From contig NC_092576.1 of assembly GCF_037975245.1 (NCBI RefSeq), forward strand, positions 13,992,611 through 14,056,610: 64,000 nt of DNA, given 5' to 3'. A program made the translations under genes and the position numbers. Positions within the stretch are counted from its first letter, which is position 1; each line of letters starts with the position of its first letter. The notes below the pieces were generated by a model that had not been told where the DNA came from, did no database searches, and was given only the letters and a program-made list of their open reading frames with translations. Positions 41,901 through 60,646 of this stretch are shown one piece after another. Source of the stretch: Apostichopus japonicus. Taxonomy: Eukaryota; Echinodermata; Holothuroidea; Aspidochirotida; Stichopodidae.

Positions 41901-44677
41901 TACTTCGCATGAGCAATGACGTACTGTAGTAGCTTTACGCTACATTAGTCAGAAATGTAAATAAGTACCCAAAGAGGATATGTAACAACTATTCTTGTTG
42001 ATTACGTCATCAAATTTGCTTAAAGCTTCAACCATTGAGCTATGAACGATAGCTCCATGCTTCAACAAAGCTTTCTTTGGACTTATCACTGATCGATAAT
42101 TTACCAGAAATATTTGCAAGCATGGGGTGAAGTTTCTCGCCGCATGTTTCTACTGTAAGTAGATATTTTGGCTGCCATATGAAGTTGCTGAGCTATTCAG
42201 CTGAAATCTGAGTGACAAACAATATTTGACGTTCTTCTTTTTTAGTGTTATCCTTTTCTCCGATATTTTCTTTGGTATTGTGGTATGTGTTTTTGGAAGA
42301 TAGTTGGGGTGGAGGTTAGGATTTTGCTACTAGATTGTCTGAATCAATGGTAGACCTTAGTCCAAAAATGAACTATGCTTAACTTATGACACCGTTAAAA
42401 ACCTTGTCAACGCGCTAAACTGATTTTAACCACATAACAATAAGTAATAAGAAAAAATAAAGGCGTAATTATAAAAGTGAATATCTTCATAGTTTTTTTT
42501 TGTTCGCAATTACTTTGCCAGTAGTCAGTGGAATTGTTTTCATATTCTCAGGTGACCGCAAAGACCGTAAAAGAACTGGTATAACAGTGCTTAATAGTGG
42601 CTTAAAATAAAAACAGGTATATGAACTCGTAAAAAGAAACGAGCAAACGGTAAATAATTTGATTTTAATAGAACTTACTTGTTTTTGGTTTAATAAAACC
42701 ATATCTAGTAATAACAGGGCCATCTTCTGGGATGTCCTGGGCAGTATAAGTGCCATAACGTGTTCCCCTATATCTATTTGGCAATCCAACCGAGAGATAG
42801 CAACCAAATGTGTCACCTCCGACGATAATCTCTCCCGTCTTCACGGTTTGACTCACTAAGCCACCTTCTTTGGAAAATTCCACAACATCTGTACCAATGC
42901 CCGATGTATGTATAGCATAAAGATAAGCTATATTTTCAGCTCGACCCAACACCGGACTATTAACTATAACAACTTCTTCCTGATCAGGATAATAGCCAAA
43001 AGCATTAACTGCGAATAGAAAAACATACATTTAATTTTTTTTGTTAAGGTCTATGAATCATATATGTTTTAGCAAATTTGGGTTGGTGAGGAGGACACAT
43101 GGTAAGCAAATGGTAAATATTATAACCATTTCACTAATATGGAAATAATGTGTTGCTTTGGTTACAAACTTAAATTTAAAGTTGGTTATAATATATGGTT
43201 TGTTCAAACGAGCCTGGCTGGTCCAAGATACTGCTGATCAGTTGTGAAACATGTTTTGTCTCGTCACGACTTTCAAGCTAACATACTATAATACTAACCT
43301 AGTATATTGTTCAAATCAATATAATTATGTACAACGTATGTACAACACTGTTAGTTTGCGAATAAACTATGATTTCGTCGGTTGCGTTGTATGAAGTTTT
43401 GTCATGAAGACAATATTCATAAAATAATGTAATGAGAATTGCTCAAACTTATACGCCTATACCGTTTCCTCGTTATTGTCATCTTGAGTTAGAATATACT
43501 ATTCAATATCATACCCAATCGTTAATGCGCTCTTTCGGTTTCTACAATTCATTTATTCGTATACAGAATTGGTGAATTCAAACTCGGTGAACGAAAATGT
43601 CTACTCCATATACAGACGGACCTTAGAAGTAGTACAGGAGTGCAAGTGACTATAATATAATTGAAAGTAACTTCATTCTGTCCATACCACAGTTACAAAA
43701 TATAACAGAAGAAGAAAGAAACACAGTGATATCGGGACCAGTGGACACATAGGGTCCGTAATCTTGCAATGATATCGGGACCAGTGGACACATAGGGTCC
43801 GAAACCTACGATCCACACTAAATTTCCAAGCACAGTTTGAAAGACAATCGCCTATTTTGTTAATGAAATCTTTCTTCCTATCTTTTGGTAATATTCAAAA
43901 GTGTTTTTTATGTCTTCTTCTCGTCATGGATTAAAAGTATAGTGCAACTGTTTGGAAAACTTCAAGTATAGTTCTGCTGGCAAACAATGAAATAGTTAAT
44001 GTCGAAAGGGATCTTGGCTATTACTTTAATTTTATGTTGTAATAGATTATCAAATTACTTCCAGAATACGACACATTGTATAGATTCTTAAATAGATGAA
44101 AAAGGTTAGGTCTCACAATAAATCCTTAGGATAGGACTTGCCGCCAAATTTGGAATGTAAAGCAATAATGAGGAAAGGTAACCTAACCTAAGAGGTGAAA
44201 AGTTTTCTGATAAAAATAACATTCAATAAACGTTGTTTTGGTTGCTCGAAGTTTATGCCTGGCCCAAACGCCCCAAAGCCGACCTGTAGACACTAACATG
44301 TATAATAATGTCAACGTCGGTTGAGCAAGCTTGAAACTAACAAAGCTGTTATATATTTCATTAAATATTACTAAATAAAAGATTATGTTGAGAACAACAA
44401 AATTATCGTCATTTATTTTCAAGAATGAAAATATTGACGGTATTACAAGCATTCAAAGATGAATAATAATAATAGTATTTTGTGTCAATAATAATAATTG
44501 TTCATTTTGGTTAAAAAGATAATGATAAAAAATGAAGAAACAAACAAAATATGTAACCAACATGCAGAAACTATTTTGCACTATTTGAAAAATATTTCTG
44601 TGTCCTCCTGACTTACCAGAATAGCCCAGAAAACTGACTACAGCGATTAAACACTGTAAAGTGCGTATAAATTCCAT
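38929..44677 (-). CDS. Gene C: secreted Tie-like Ig-Ig-EGF protein (six exons, 360 aa)
   Basis: Exons (5' to 3' on the minus strand) 44677-44617, 43008-42679, 41343-41074, 40436-40293, 39838-39668 and 39035-38929. Phase-1 GT-AG joins throughout. Signal peptide [20 protein letters not shown]; mature start AFGYYPDQEE. Ig-like exon 2 ends [15 protein letters not shown]1 differs from that of A and D at seven bases, six of them replacing residues. EGF2 is preceded by the copy-specific stretch AVDAPALRCGDL. The tail is FFGPDGNGPID and a TAG. No membrane anchor or kinase. It reads opposite to A and B, converging on B. Confidence 0.8.
40480..40680. repeat. TA-rich degenerate repeats in intron 3 of gene C
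   Basis: Interrupted TA runs with recurring TATAGCCTTTTTATATAT-like phrases, which recur in the equivalent introns of A and D. Confidence 0.8.
40710..40780 (-). mobile_element. tRNA-derived SINE in intron 3 of gene C
   Basis: The minus strand carries GCGTTCATGGCCTAATTGG as A box region and AGTTCGAATCC as B box (40729-40719). It is the same family and intron as the copies in A and D, so it predates the duplications. Confidence 0.7.
43728..43812. repeat. 43-bp tandem duplication in intron 1 of gene C
   Basis: TGATATCGGGACCAGTGGAC and the following ACATAGGGTCCG are present twice in a row. A, B and D have it once. Confidence 0.85.
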
Positions 44678-45608
44678 GGTTTTCTTTCAAAGTTTACCAC
44701 ACATCTGGGGACTCTGCAATGGAAATGGCTCTTTAAATGAATACTGGGATATTTGACCAAACGTTGGTGGCACGCAAGCAATTCAATCAGTAATAATAGA
44801 GCAATTTATTAATTAATAATAGTTTGATATGAACAATGGGCTCTTCTTTTCTGATCTGGACAACGCTTCAACGCCCTTGATTGGAAATACATTATATCGA
44901 GCTGACCTTATAATTATATAAATACTTACAAGGACAAAATTAATAACGTCCAGATGAACAAGCGAGGCCGCAAACTGGCCTTAAGTTGACCTTAGGTTCG
45001 GGTAATGTGAAAATTATATAATCTCTGCATGGATATAGATTCGTGCGCTGGTTTCAATGCGGCTGCACCCTATGGAAGAACCCACAGCAAACACGCTGAT
45101 ACGGCGCGCATTGTCCTGCCCTTGAGAGCGACTGTTACTAGAATTGTGTACACTTGGGTGTGACTAGTTACCAGTGACAAAAAATAAACTATGCTTAACT
45201 TATGACTTACAACTTATCAAACTTAACTTATGAAACTTATGATAACGTATATCTTATGACTAATAACGGATAACTTAACTTATAAAAAACTTGTTAACAC
45301 GTTAAACTGATTTGTACCACGAAAACAATAAATAATAACAATAATAAATAAAAGGCGTATTAATACAAGTGAATATCTGTGTTAGTTTTCTTGTTCACAA
45401 TTACTTTTGCCATTAATAAGTGGAATTGTTTTCATATTCTCAGGTGACCGTAAAGACTGTAGTAGAAGAACTGGCAGTAGTGATTTAGATATTAAAAAAA
45501 AATGGTAGAAAAATTGGTAACAGTGCTTGGTGACTTTAGATAGAAACAGGGTAGATGAACTCGTAACAAGAAACGAACAAAAAAATGAGTAAAATAAAGC
45601 TTACTCAC
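44678..45608 (-). promoter_or_regulatory. Duplicated 5' flank of gene C, proximal part
   Basis: The first 220-230 bp upstream of the ATG align with those of A, B and D. Further out is an AT-rich stretch with AACTTATGA-like repeats and the lost 3' intron of the fossil exon. No core promoter can be fixed. Confidence 0.4.
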
Positions 45609-45820
45609 TTGTTTTGGTTTAATGAAACCATATCTAGTAATAACATGGCCTTTTGATGGGATGTACTGGGCAGTATAAGTGCCATAACGTGTTCCCATGT
45701 AGCTATTTGGCAAGCCAACAGAGAGAAAGCAACCAAATTTGGCTTCTCCGTCGATAATCTCTCCCGTCTTCACGGTTGGCTCACTAAGCCATCTTCTTCG
45801 GAAAATTCCACAACATCTGA
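45609..45820 (-). pseudogene. Fossil Ig-like exon 1 upstream of gene C
   Basis: It matches exon 2 of genes A-D from DVVEFS to the donor GTGAGT. Two single-base losses (at AGCCAACCGTGAAG and near the AAACCAAAA end) break the frame. The first is shared with the relic upstream of D, so the decay predates that duplication. Confidence 0.85.
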
Positions 45821-48200
45821 TCATGAACCAAGGCCCACTTGGGTGTGACAGGTTAATAATGACAACGCAGGGTTAAATGTTGTAAAAGTCTTGTGAGAAG
45901 GCCGTGGCTTGATACAAGACTGCAGACCTTGACACCTAAAATGTTCACGTTTACAGTTAGAACGTGTCACTATATCCATTCCGTAGATACGTCAATCCCA
46001 AACGTATATTTTCTACTAACTAATTGCCAGTCTTTGCACCTGTTATGTGACCCTTAGGAGTGTTCATTGCGAAACGTATACTACTTTAACGTTGAGAACA
46101 CCTTTTCGACTTTGTAGCGATCATATATCAACGAATTCATTGCAATTCACATGAACATGGTCAAGAACAGAACATATATGCAACTTTAAGGTCATCAATA
46201 ATGCCAAAAAAATATGCTAGTTGGTAAGATACTGGCCCTCGTTCATGGTACTACCACTTCAAGAAGATTCCTGCTATCAAGAACAAAACCTATATGCAAT
46301 GTTAAGGTCATCAATAATGCCAAAAAAATATGCTAGTTAGTAATAAACTGGTCGCTCATGCTACTACCACTTCAAGAAGATTCCTACTATCACCCACAAA
46401 CTACTTTCTTTTCCATTGAAACATTGTAATTATCAAATTTCAACTCCTCAATATCTGGACGTAAAGTGGAGATGCACGAAACAGGAAAGTCTTTTTGAGG
46501 ACCTTATTTGAAACCGTCCAACGGGATAGACCGGTGGCAAGTACTACTGTTGCAAATTGTGTGTCAAGGTTTAGCATTATATTTCCAACTTTACGAAAAG
46601 TTCATTCAGATTATGGACGTTTCTGCTTGAAATGTAGAACAACCAGAATGCAAAATGCATTGAGGTTTCGATGACTTCAATTCACTAGACTTCTGCTTGT
46701 TAGAATAACCAGAACTAGCTGTTACAATAGCACTATGGCAGGATAAACACAGGTCAGTCTACTGTTCGTGGCTATACATACCTCCACCAAATACAATAGG
46801 GGTATTGTACCGTCCAACGTGATTGACCGGTGGCAGGGTTTAGCATTATCCATCAACTTTACGAAAAGGTCATTCAGATTACGGTTGAAATGTAGAACAT
46901 AAAAACAGAAAGCTTGGATGGTTGGAACTCTTTCTGTCTCTGAGGGATAATATCGAGGCTATTCGTTATCCTATTGTTGAAAGGAATGCAAAACTGTGTA
47001 GTTTGTAAGCTGGAGTGTAGCCGTTCAACGAGCTGTAAACGATTTATTTATTCAAAGCTTAGTCATAATTGAAAGCATTATACCAGGGTAGGGCATCAAT
47101 TTAAATGCGACTTGGATTTTAAAGATTTAATCTCTTAAGTCTGCAAAAACTGCGTACTTCAGAACAGAAATAGACCTCCCTTTCTGCCGCTGCCCTCCGT
47201 TTTAGCGAAAGGACGGAAAGGTGCATCCAATTAACTCATGTATCCAAAGGACGATATTTAGACCTTTTGGACAAGCGATGCAGCTGGCACCTCCCGAGAA
47301 ACTAGGATAATTCGTAAACTAGCCTATCACCAAACGAAAATCGACTCCATCGGTATCTAAAACTGAAGGCGTCTTCGGTGCCGTTGACCTAGCGGCTATC
47401 CTATCCCGAGCGGGATAAGGCGGTTGACCTGTACACCAATATAGCCAGCCATGCAGGATCTCACGTGTACGATGATTGTTTGGTTCAACATTAGGGCATA
47501 GGCTTAAAAACGCCAACGCATTTCATGCATATTCAAAGTTGAACCAACCTCATGCGTTCTAAGTGTTTTCCATGATGCGAAAAACAAAAAACTTGATATA
47601 ATGCTTGCCAATTACCTTCCATAAAGATTCATGCCTCTACCTACATCAGATGCTGGAAATCTTGAGTATGGCTCTCCAACTTGGAAATCATGTGCCTGGA
47701 AATGAAGCAACCCACGGTTACCAAACGTTACCTTTGATTCCATGGACACTTTGCTCAATCTTGACATCCAGAATAAAATTTCCAGGAATGTTTATGGTTA
47801 TCAGCTATTAAGAATAAAGTATTTATTGTTTTAGGGTAGTCTTTATGAAAGGTCAGGCATCTTCAACAGAGGAAATATTTTGTTTCATCAGTAACAAAGA
47901 AAATAGGTCAATTTAGATTGTAGGACCTTTTTTTAGTTAATTGGCAGCGTTCTATGTTTCTGCTATTGGCAATGTTTTTATTTTATTTTATTTTCTTTTT
48001 CTTTTAAAAGAAGTGACCACTTACTTTATGACTAGATTGTGGGTAGCCTTTGTAAGGACAACATGATTGCCGCCTCAGTTTACACAAACTTTTTTGTTTT
48101 TTGACAGCTTTTCACTCTGAGTGCGGGATAGCACCTAAGGCAATTGTTCGAATGTGCAACGCATTAGAATTTGAATCACCTATTAATCTTACCAAAGATT
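45821..48200. other. Duplicated 5' flank of gene C, distal part
   Basis: Mirrors the gene B flank and runs parallel to that of D. It includes a 116-bp tandem duplication (TCAAGAAC...GAAGATTCCT at 46161 and 46277) and a diverged roughly 308-bp repeat (ACCGTCCAACG at 46505 and 46812). A segment at 47220-47460 corresponds to 61690-61920, where one frame stays open for 62 codons, but it is broken here. Confidence 0.6.
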
Positions 48201-50007
48201 ATGTGTAGGGCTGGTGGCGCTCGATTCGTAACTCATATACTTCGCACAAAAAAAAGTTGTAGCCGGCATGTTTTGTTTTCAAATTGGGTAGTATTTCGTG
48301 AATTCAACTGACATTAGCAAAGTGAATGACGTCATCAAGGCAATTCAGTTGAAAATATGATTAAATTTCTTCACAATATGTGAATCCCTTATTCACAGAG
48401 GACAATAGTATTCCACCCAACAGTTGCATTTTGATTAAATTCTAAAAACAGAAAACTTTGAAAGCTCAACAAATATTCCAACTGTATTATAGACTTTAAG
48501 GATAAATCAACAGGAAGACTACAATAGGAAAGTAAAGTTTGTGTTAAACCGTTCACCGTAACGACATCGCATATTACCTATACTGCCATTCACTCCAGGG
48601 AAGAGTGGTGTGTTTAGCCAGACAGAATACCTTAAGTTCAATCAACCATATATTTGGATTCCTTGCGGAACTCGGCACAAAATACCCCTTTACGCCGCAA
48701 ATATCGCTACAAAATAAACACATTTTGCGCTAACTCTTTTCATAAGTGTAGCGCTCAAAAAAATTTCTTATTTCATTTTGAAGAATATTGTGTCCTCTTT
48801 ACGATAATGCGTCGTTAATTTATTATGCGTGTGAACTAAACCCAGTACTTTTTAATCTGAAAAAGTAAAACCCACTTCGGAAAGCAGTGAACGTCTTCAA
48901 AATATCCCTATCCCTCAATGCTTACATAGTGCTTGCTGTGAGTGTGGTTGCATAACCAATTTTTTTCCTATGCCAAAGAAAAGTTCGTTGACTCTTCTCT
49001 CTAGGGATATAAAATTCGACTTGATTGGTTAATATTAAGGCTCGTACTTTTCACCAGCAAATCAAAAGCATCGTAAGAAATTTTGTGATGTCCTCCTTTA
49101 CGCGGCTAATCTGAACACACCACAGTGTGCAGCCATGGACGTAGCTAAGGCCTGACGATTGGAGGGGGTGTAGTGGCTGAAAATCCAACTGGATGGGTTT
49201 TGACAGTCGGAAATTCCGGCTGTCGCACTCCAATTTTCCAACTATCGTCAGTTTTTCCAAGTTTGGGGATGAGACACCCCCCCCCCCTCTAGCGACGTCC
49301 CTGTGTGCAGTACTCTCACAGCAATTTCGGAGAGTGAAAACCGCAAAGCTTCCTGTGCATATACAACAGCATTTAATTCTCCGACAACGGGCCATTTATA
49401 GAGCAAAACTTTCCATATGGGCTGAAGGACTTACAAATATATGTATATATTTTTTTCAGTTTAAGCAACCCGTTGCCTACTAATGAAAATCTCTCTTCAA
49501 CGCAGCGTTACTGATATTATTGGTTACGTTAGTATAGACTCGTATCTGTCTTTACACAGGCCACATAGAATAAACTTAATATTCATATCGTGACACTGAA
49601 CCGTCGGGTAACGACACTTCCGTATACTAACATGGTGTTACCCCTATCAGTAATGATGAAGACAATCCTGCTAGGATCGAAAGATAACGTCCTGTAATTT
49701 TTTTAATTTTTCATTTGATTCATACTGATTCACAGAAGGTTGTGGTTTATTATATGTTAAGCGTTTATAGTGATGGCTAACTTTGAAAAGTAAAATATGT
49801 TACATACGAAGAAGTGTATATTTGTGAAGAAATAATTAGATGATAACATGGAAAATAACGCGCTGCAGCGCACAGTTGAAAAGATATATATATTTTTTTA
49901 CTCAAAAGGGTAACGCTGTTGTTTGTAACAATATCTTAAAACATTTTGGAATGAGATCACGCGCGCGCGTAAGAAAGTGTACTATATATATGCAAAACGT
50001 TAACATA
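48201..50007. other. Spacer between the C and D units
   Basis: No counterpart is seen elsewhere in the window. AT-rich, with a hAT element at 49134-49303 and a weak hammerhead-like string (TGATGA, ATCC/GGAT, CGAAA) at 49655-49690 that lacks the invariant C before TGATGA. No gene recognised. Confidence 0.5.
49134..49303. mobile_element. Short non-autonomous hAT-like element
   Basis: The left end CATGGACGTAGCTA and right end (complement) CAGGGACGTCGCTA are inverted. The 8-mers TGTGCAGC (49126-49133) and TGTGCAGT (49304-49311) differ at one position. 170 bp, no ORF, internal C11 run. Confidence 0.8.
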
Positions 50008-50149
50008 TTGACACGCACATGCTTGTGGGTTTCCCCGATAACAGATTTGATAAAGTCCCGAGTCTAGAAATAATATGGATGCAAATGCTCCAATAGTCAT
50101 ATGTATGAAGTAAATTAGAACATATCATTTCTTCAAATGCTATTTATAC

Positions 50150-51190
50150 GCGCTTGGTAGTAATTAGTGGACGCTGTGGTGTAGCCATGTCTTTAACTGT
50201 GGGGTTTTTGTTTCATAAAGTTTTGCGTCATGAACTCGTATACTGCGCCCAGTGACTGACTATATGGATCTTCTAGCTATACATAAAAACTCATACACTG
50301 CATTACAAGGCAGAACATTCTCTTACCTCATATATTATTTCACAGGTTTAGTGTAGTTAGTGAATGCTGTGGTGTAGCCATGTTTTTTACTGTGGGGTTT
50401 TTGTTTCACATAAGTTTTGCGTCATGAACTCGTATACTGCGCCCAGTGACCGACTATATGGATGTTCTAGCTATACATAAAACTCATACACTGCATTACA
50501 AAGCATAACATTCTCTTACCTCATAGGCTATATTATTTCACAGGTTTAGTGTAGTTAGTGAATGCTGTGGTGTAGCCATGTTTTTTACTGTGGGGTTTTT
50601 GTTTCACATAAGTTTTGCGTCATGAACTCGTATACTGCGCCCAGTGACTGACTATATGGATCTTCTAGCTATACATAAAAACTCATACACTGCATTACAA
50701 GGCAGAACATTCTCTTACCTCATATATTATTTCACAGGTTTAGTGTAGTTAGTGAATGCTGTGGTGTAGCCATGTTTTTTACTGTGGGGTTTTTGTTTCA
50801 CATAAGTTTTGCGTCATGAACTCGTATACTGCGCCCAGTGACCGACTATATGGATGTTCTAGCTATACATAAAACTCATACACTGCATTACAAAGCATAA
50901 CATTCTCTTACCTCATAGGCTATATTATTTCACAGGTTTAGTGTAGTTAGTGAATGCTGTGGTGTAGCCATGTTTTTTACTGTGGGGTTTTTGTTTCACA
51001 TAAGTTTTGCGTCATGAACTCGTATACTGCGCCCATTGACCGACTATATGGATGTTCTAGCAATACATAAAACTCATACACTGCATTACAAAGCAGAACA
51101 TTCTCTTACCTCATATATTATTTCACAGGTTTAGTGTAGTTAGTGAATGCTGTGGTGTAGCCATGTTTTCTACTATGTGTTGCGATAAAT
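50150..51190. repeat. Tandem array of about 195-bp units with 392-bp dimer structure
   Basis: GGTTTAGTGTAGTTAGTGAA begins at 50345, 50543, 50737, 50935 and 51128 (spacing 198, 194, 198, 193). Alternate units share the same variants (GATGTTCTAG with CATAGGCTATATT versus GATCTTCTAG with CATATATT), so a two-unit block was itself duplicated. The flanks of A and C have only one or two diverged units. Confidence 0.9.
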
Positions 51191-52518
51191 AACAACGACT
51201 CATGTCTTCTGCTTCTCGTGTTTTATATACTTGTTGTACAGTTCTGATAAAGTACGTGCGTGCTTAGGAATGTAGTAGCTACCGAGATCATGACATTGTT
51301 GACGAAGAAACATTTCCAAGGCATACTTTAAGTGATGAGTGCTACAAGGGAGTACATCACATCACCCTCCATATACGCCGATGGTGTTAACTGGCCGTTG
51401 GCCGGCATGGAGCAAACGTTACAAAGTAGACTCGGACAAAATGTAACATCATAACATTACATTGAAATAGAAAACGCAAACAAAAGGAATAATTTTACTA
51501 CCGACTTTTAGGAGTTATAAGGAGGAAGAACAAATGCACTATCACCAGGCCTACGATGCTGAAAGATGATCAATTCTTTTTTACAGACCAAACATAAATT
51601 TACCCTTAATACCAAAATTACCAAAATAATAGTTAAATCATAACGTACACAGTTAAGTGAATCCATAAGTAAGCTATCAGAATACCTTAAATTGACAGAT
51701 TTAATGAACAAAAATCAACAGGTTTAAATTCATATTCGCTTGGATATAATATCCAGACAGGAAATATTTGAAAAACATTGTAAGACACACAAAAATAATC
51801 AGACATACATACAGTGTTCCATTAATTAATGTTACACTGCAGACTTTAGAAAAGAAGAAACGGAAATTATAACAATTCAAAGTGTCCAAGGACAGAATTC
51901 TAGCTGATCAGGAACAATTTTAGACAGGCTTGTCCAAAATAGGGAGCCGTGAGCCCAGAGGCTTACATCCCCGTCGAGTGGATTGAAATATTGATGTGAC
52001 ACCGAAAATGTAGAATAAGGATTGTTCATTCTCACTTTTATAGTATTCTTAAGGAAAAACGCAGCTTGCAAGAATAGGACACAGAGACATAATTATTTCC
52101 AGGCTATGACGTGTGTCTCAACGCCTTTGTCTTTAGGTATCATCAAATATCATCAAATTTAAAGTAAGAAACGACAGCGTGTAATGTCTTCTTTCATTAT
52201 ATGAGTCATACAATAATCACATTAGAGTGTAGTACTTTAAAAAAAAAAACACTGTTTAAAATTTCACGTTTACTAAAATAATAAAAAACTGTTTTTTAAG
52301 AATTTTGTTCGTATATTGATACATAATATATGTTGCAAATGGTGTTCTCTAATTTACTAAGAGGTTGACCAATCATTATCATAATTTGATTCTTAAATTT
52401 GCCAAATTGCAACAAAAGGTTTATGAAATGGAGACTGTTGATCTAAGTGCTACCTAAGGCATTAAACAAGTTACGGTACCGATTGTTGATTTATCCATTC
52501 TATCATTTACACCGGCAT
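51191..52518. other. Duplicated 3' flank of gene D
   Basis: It runs parallel to the 3' flank of gene C and mirrors that of A. The long TA tract seen there is missing; the sequence GAAGAAACATTTCC...CATCACCCTCC takes its place near 51300-51370. No conserved ORF. Confidence 0.6.
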
Positions 52519-58880
<6,362 letters not shown>

Positions 58881-59810
58881 GGTTATCTTTAAGTGTTTAC
58901 CACACAACTGGGGAGTCTGCAATGGAAATGGCTCTTAAAATGAATTTTTGGATATTTGACCAAACGATGGTGGCACGCAAGCAATTCAATCAGTAATAAT
59001 AGAGCATTTTATTCATTTAGAAATAGTTTGATATGAACAATGGGCTCTTCGTTTCTGATCTGGGCGCTTCAACGCCTTTGATTGGAAATACATTATATCG
59101 AGCTGACCTTATAATTATATAAATACTTACAAGGACAAAATTAATAACGTCGAGATAAACAAGCGAGGCCTCAAACAGGCCAAGGCTTAAGTTGAGCTTC
59201 GGTTCGGGTAATGTGAAAATAATCTCCGGGATATAGATGCGTGGGCTGGTTTGCGGCTGCACCCTATGGAAAGGACCCCAGCAAACACGCTGATACGGCG
59301 CACACTGTCCTGCCCCCGAGAGTGGCGACTGTTACTAGAATTGTGTACACTTGGGTGTGACAAGTTACCAGTGACAAAACATAAACTATGCTTAACTTAT
59401 GACTAACTTGAATTGTGTACAGTTGGGTGTGGCAAGTTACCAGTGACACAAAAATAAACTATGCTTAACTTATGACATATAACTTATAAAACTTAACTTA
59501 TGGAACTTATAACTTATGATTAATAACGTATAAAGGGTTAACTTATGAAAAAACTTGTTAACACGTTAAACTGATTTTAACCACAAAACAATAAATAATA
59601 ATAATTCACAATTACTTTTGCCATTAATAAGTGGAATTGTTTTCATATTCTCAGGTGACCGTAAAGACTGTAGTAGAAGAACTGGCAGTAGTGATTTAGA
59701 TATAAAAAAAAGGTAGAAAAATTGGTAACAGTGCTTGGTGACTTTAGATAGAAACAGGGTAGATGAACTCGTAGACGAACAAAGAAATGAGTAAACTAAA
59801 GCTTACTCAC
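58881..59810 (-). promoter_or_regulatory. Duplicated 5' flank of gene D, proximal part
   Basis: It aligns with the 5' flanks of A, B and C up to about 230 bp from the ATG, and with A and C further out. A roughly 80-bp local duplication (ATTGTGTACA.TTGGGTGTG.CAAG at 59339 and 59412) is copy-specific. Confidence 0.4.
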
Positions 59811-60025
59811 TTGTTTTTGGTTTAATGAAACCATAGCTAGTAAAAACATGGCCTTTTGATGGGATGTGCTCCATGGGCAGTATAAGTGCCATAACGTGTT
59901 CCCATGTAGCTATTTGGCAATCCAGCAGAGAGATAGCAACCAAATTTGGCTTTTCCGTCGATAATCTCTGCTGTCTTCACGGTTGGCTCACTAAGCCATC
60001 TTGTTTGGAAAATTCCACAACAACT
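59811..60025 (-). pseudogene. Fossil Ig-like exon 1 upstream of gene D
   Basis: It corresponds to 45609-45820. It shares the one-base loss at AGCCAACCGTGAAG and has its own four-base gain near 59870 (GATGTGCTCCATGGGCAG), so the frame is broken twice. Confidence 0.85.
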
Positions 60026-60086
60026 GATCATGAACCAAGGCCCACTTTGGTGTGACAGGTTAATAATGACAACGCAGGGTTAAACT

Positions 60087-60646
60087 TGCAGGTGTTTGAC
60101 ATGTCTATTTTGTATGAAAGAGCACAAAAAGACAAACAGAACAGTGAAGAAACTACCATGATAGCATGCTCTGAAGGAGATATGCCACTTTGAAGATATC
60201 AAAATTTCTTTGAAAACGACTGGTGTAGAAAAACTTACTGTGAGGGTGTGATGTCACATCCTCACTTCCGTAACATTTGTGAATATATTTCTTTAAAAAT
60301 TATTTACATTTTTTGACACATTTGAAAATAATATAATCAAAAATTCTTCAGATGTTTAATTTCAAATACTTCCTTTGACAAATATGAGATCTCCTGATAT
60401 ATCATTTGGTTGAAAGTCATAATATCTCACAAAATATTTAGAGAAAAAAACGAAGACTTTTCAGGAATGTGAGGATTTGACATCACAGCTAGTCATATTT
60501 CAGCAGTTTCTACACAATCTGATAAAACTTTACACTTCAAATATCTCTTTAACCGAAAAAGATATTTGAACAGTTTTTTCCCATTGTGTTTCTTTTATTG
60601 TCTTCTTTCATATAACACAAACATGTATGACAACTGAACCAATCTT
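60087..60646. mobile_element. Foldback/MITE-like insertion in the gene D 5' flank
   Basis: It interrupts sequence that is continuous next to gene C (CAGGGTTAAA to GTAAAAGTCTTGTGAG). The ends are imperfect inverted repeats (GTATGAAAGAGCACAAAAAG versus, on the complement, TATGAAAGAAGACAATAAAA). A near-palindrome lies at 60240-60265 and a related half-site at 60470-60492. No ORF. Confidence 0.65.

Noticed and set aside
49655-49690. Hammerhead-like TGATGA...CGAAA string
   Set aside because: The invariant C before TGATGA is A, stem II is not adjacent to the core, and stem I is not evident.
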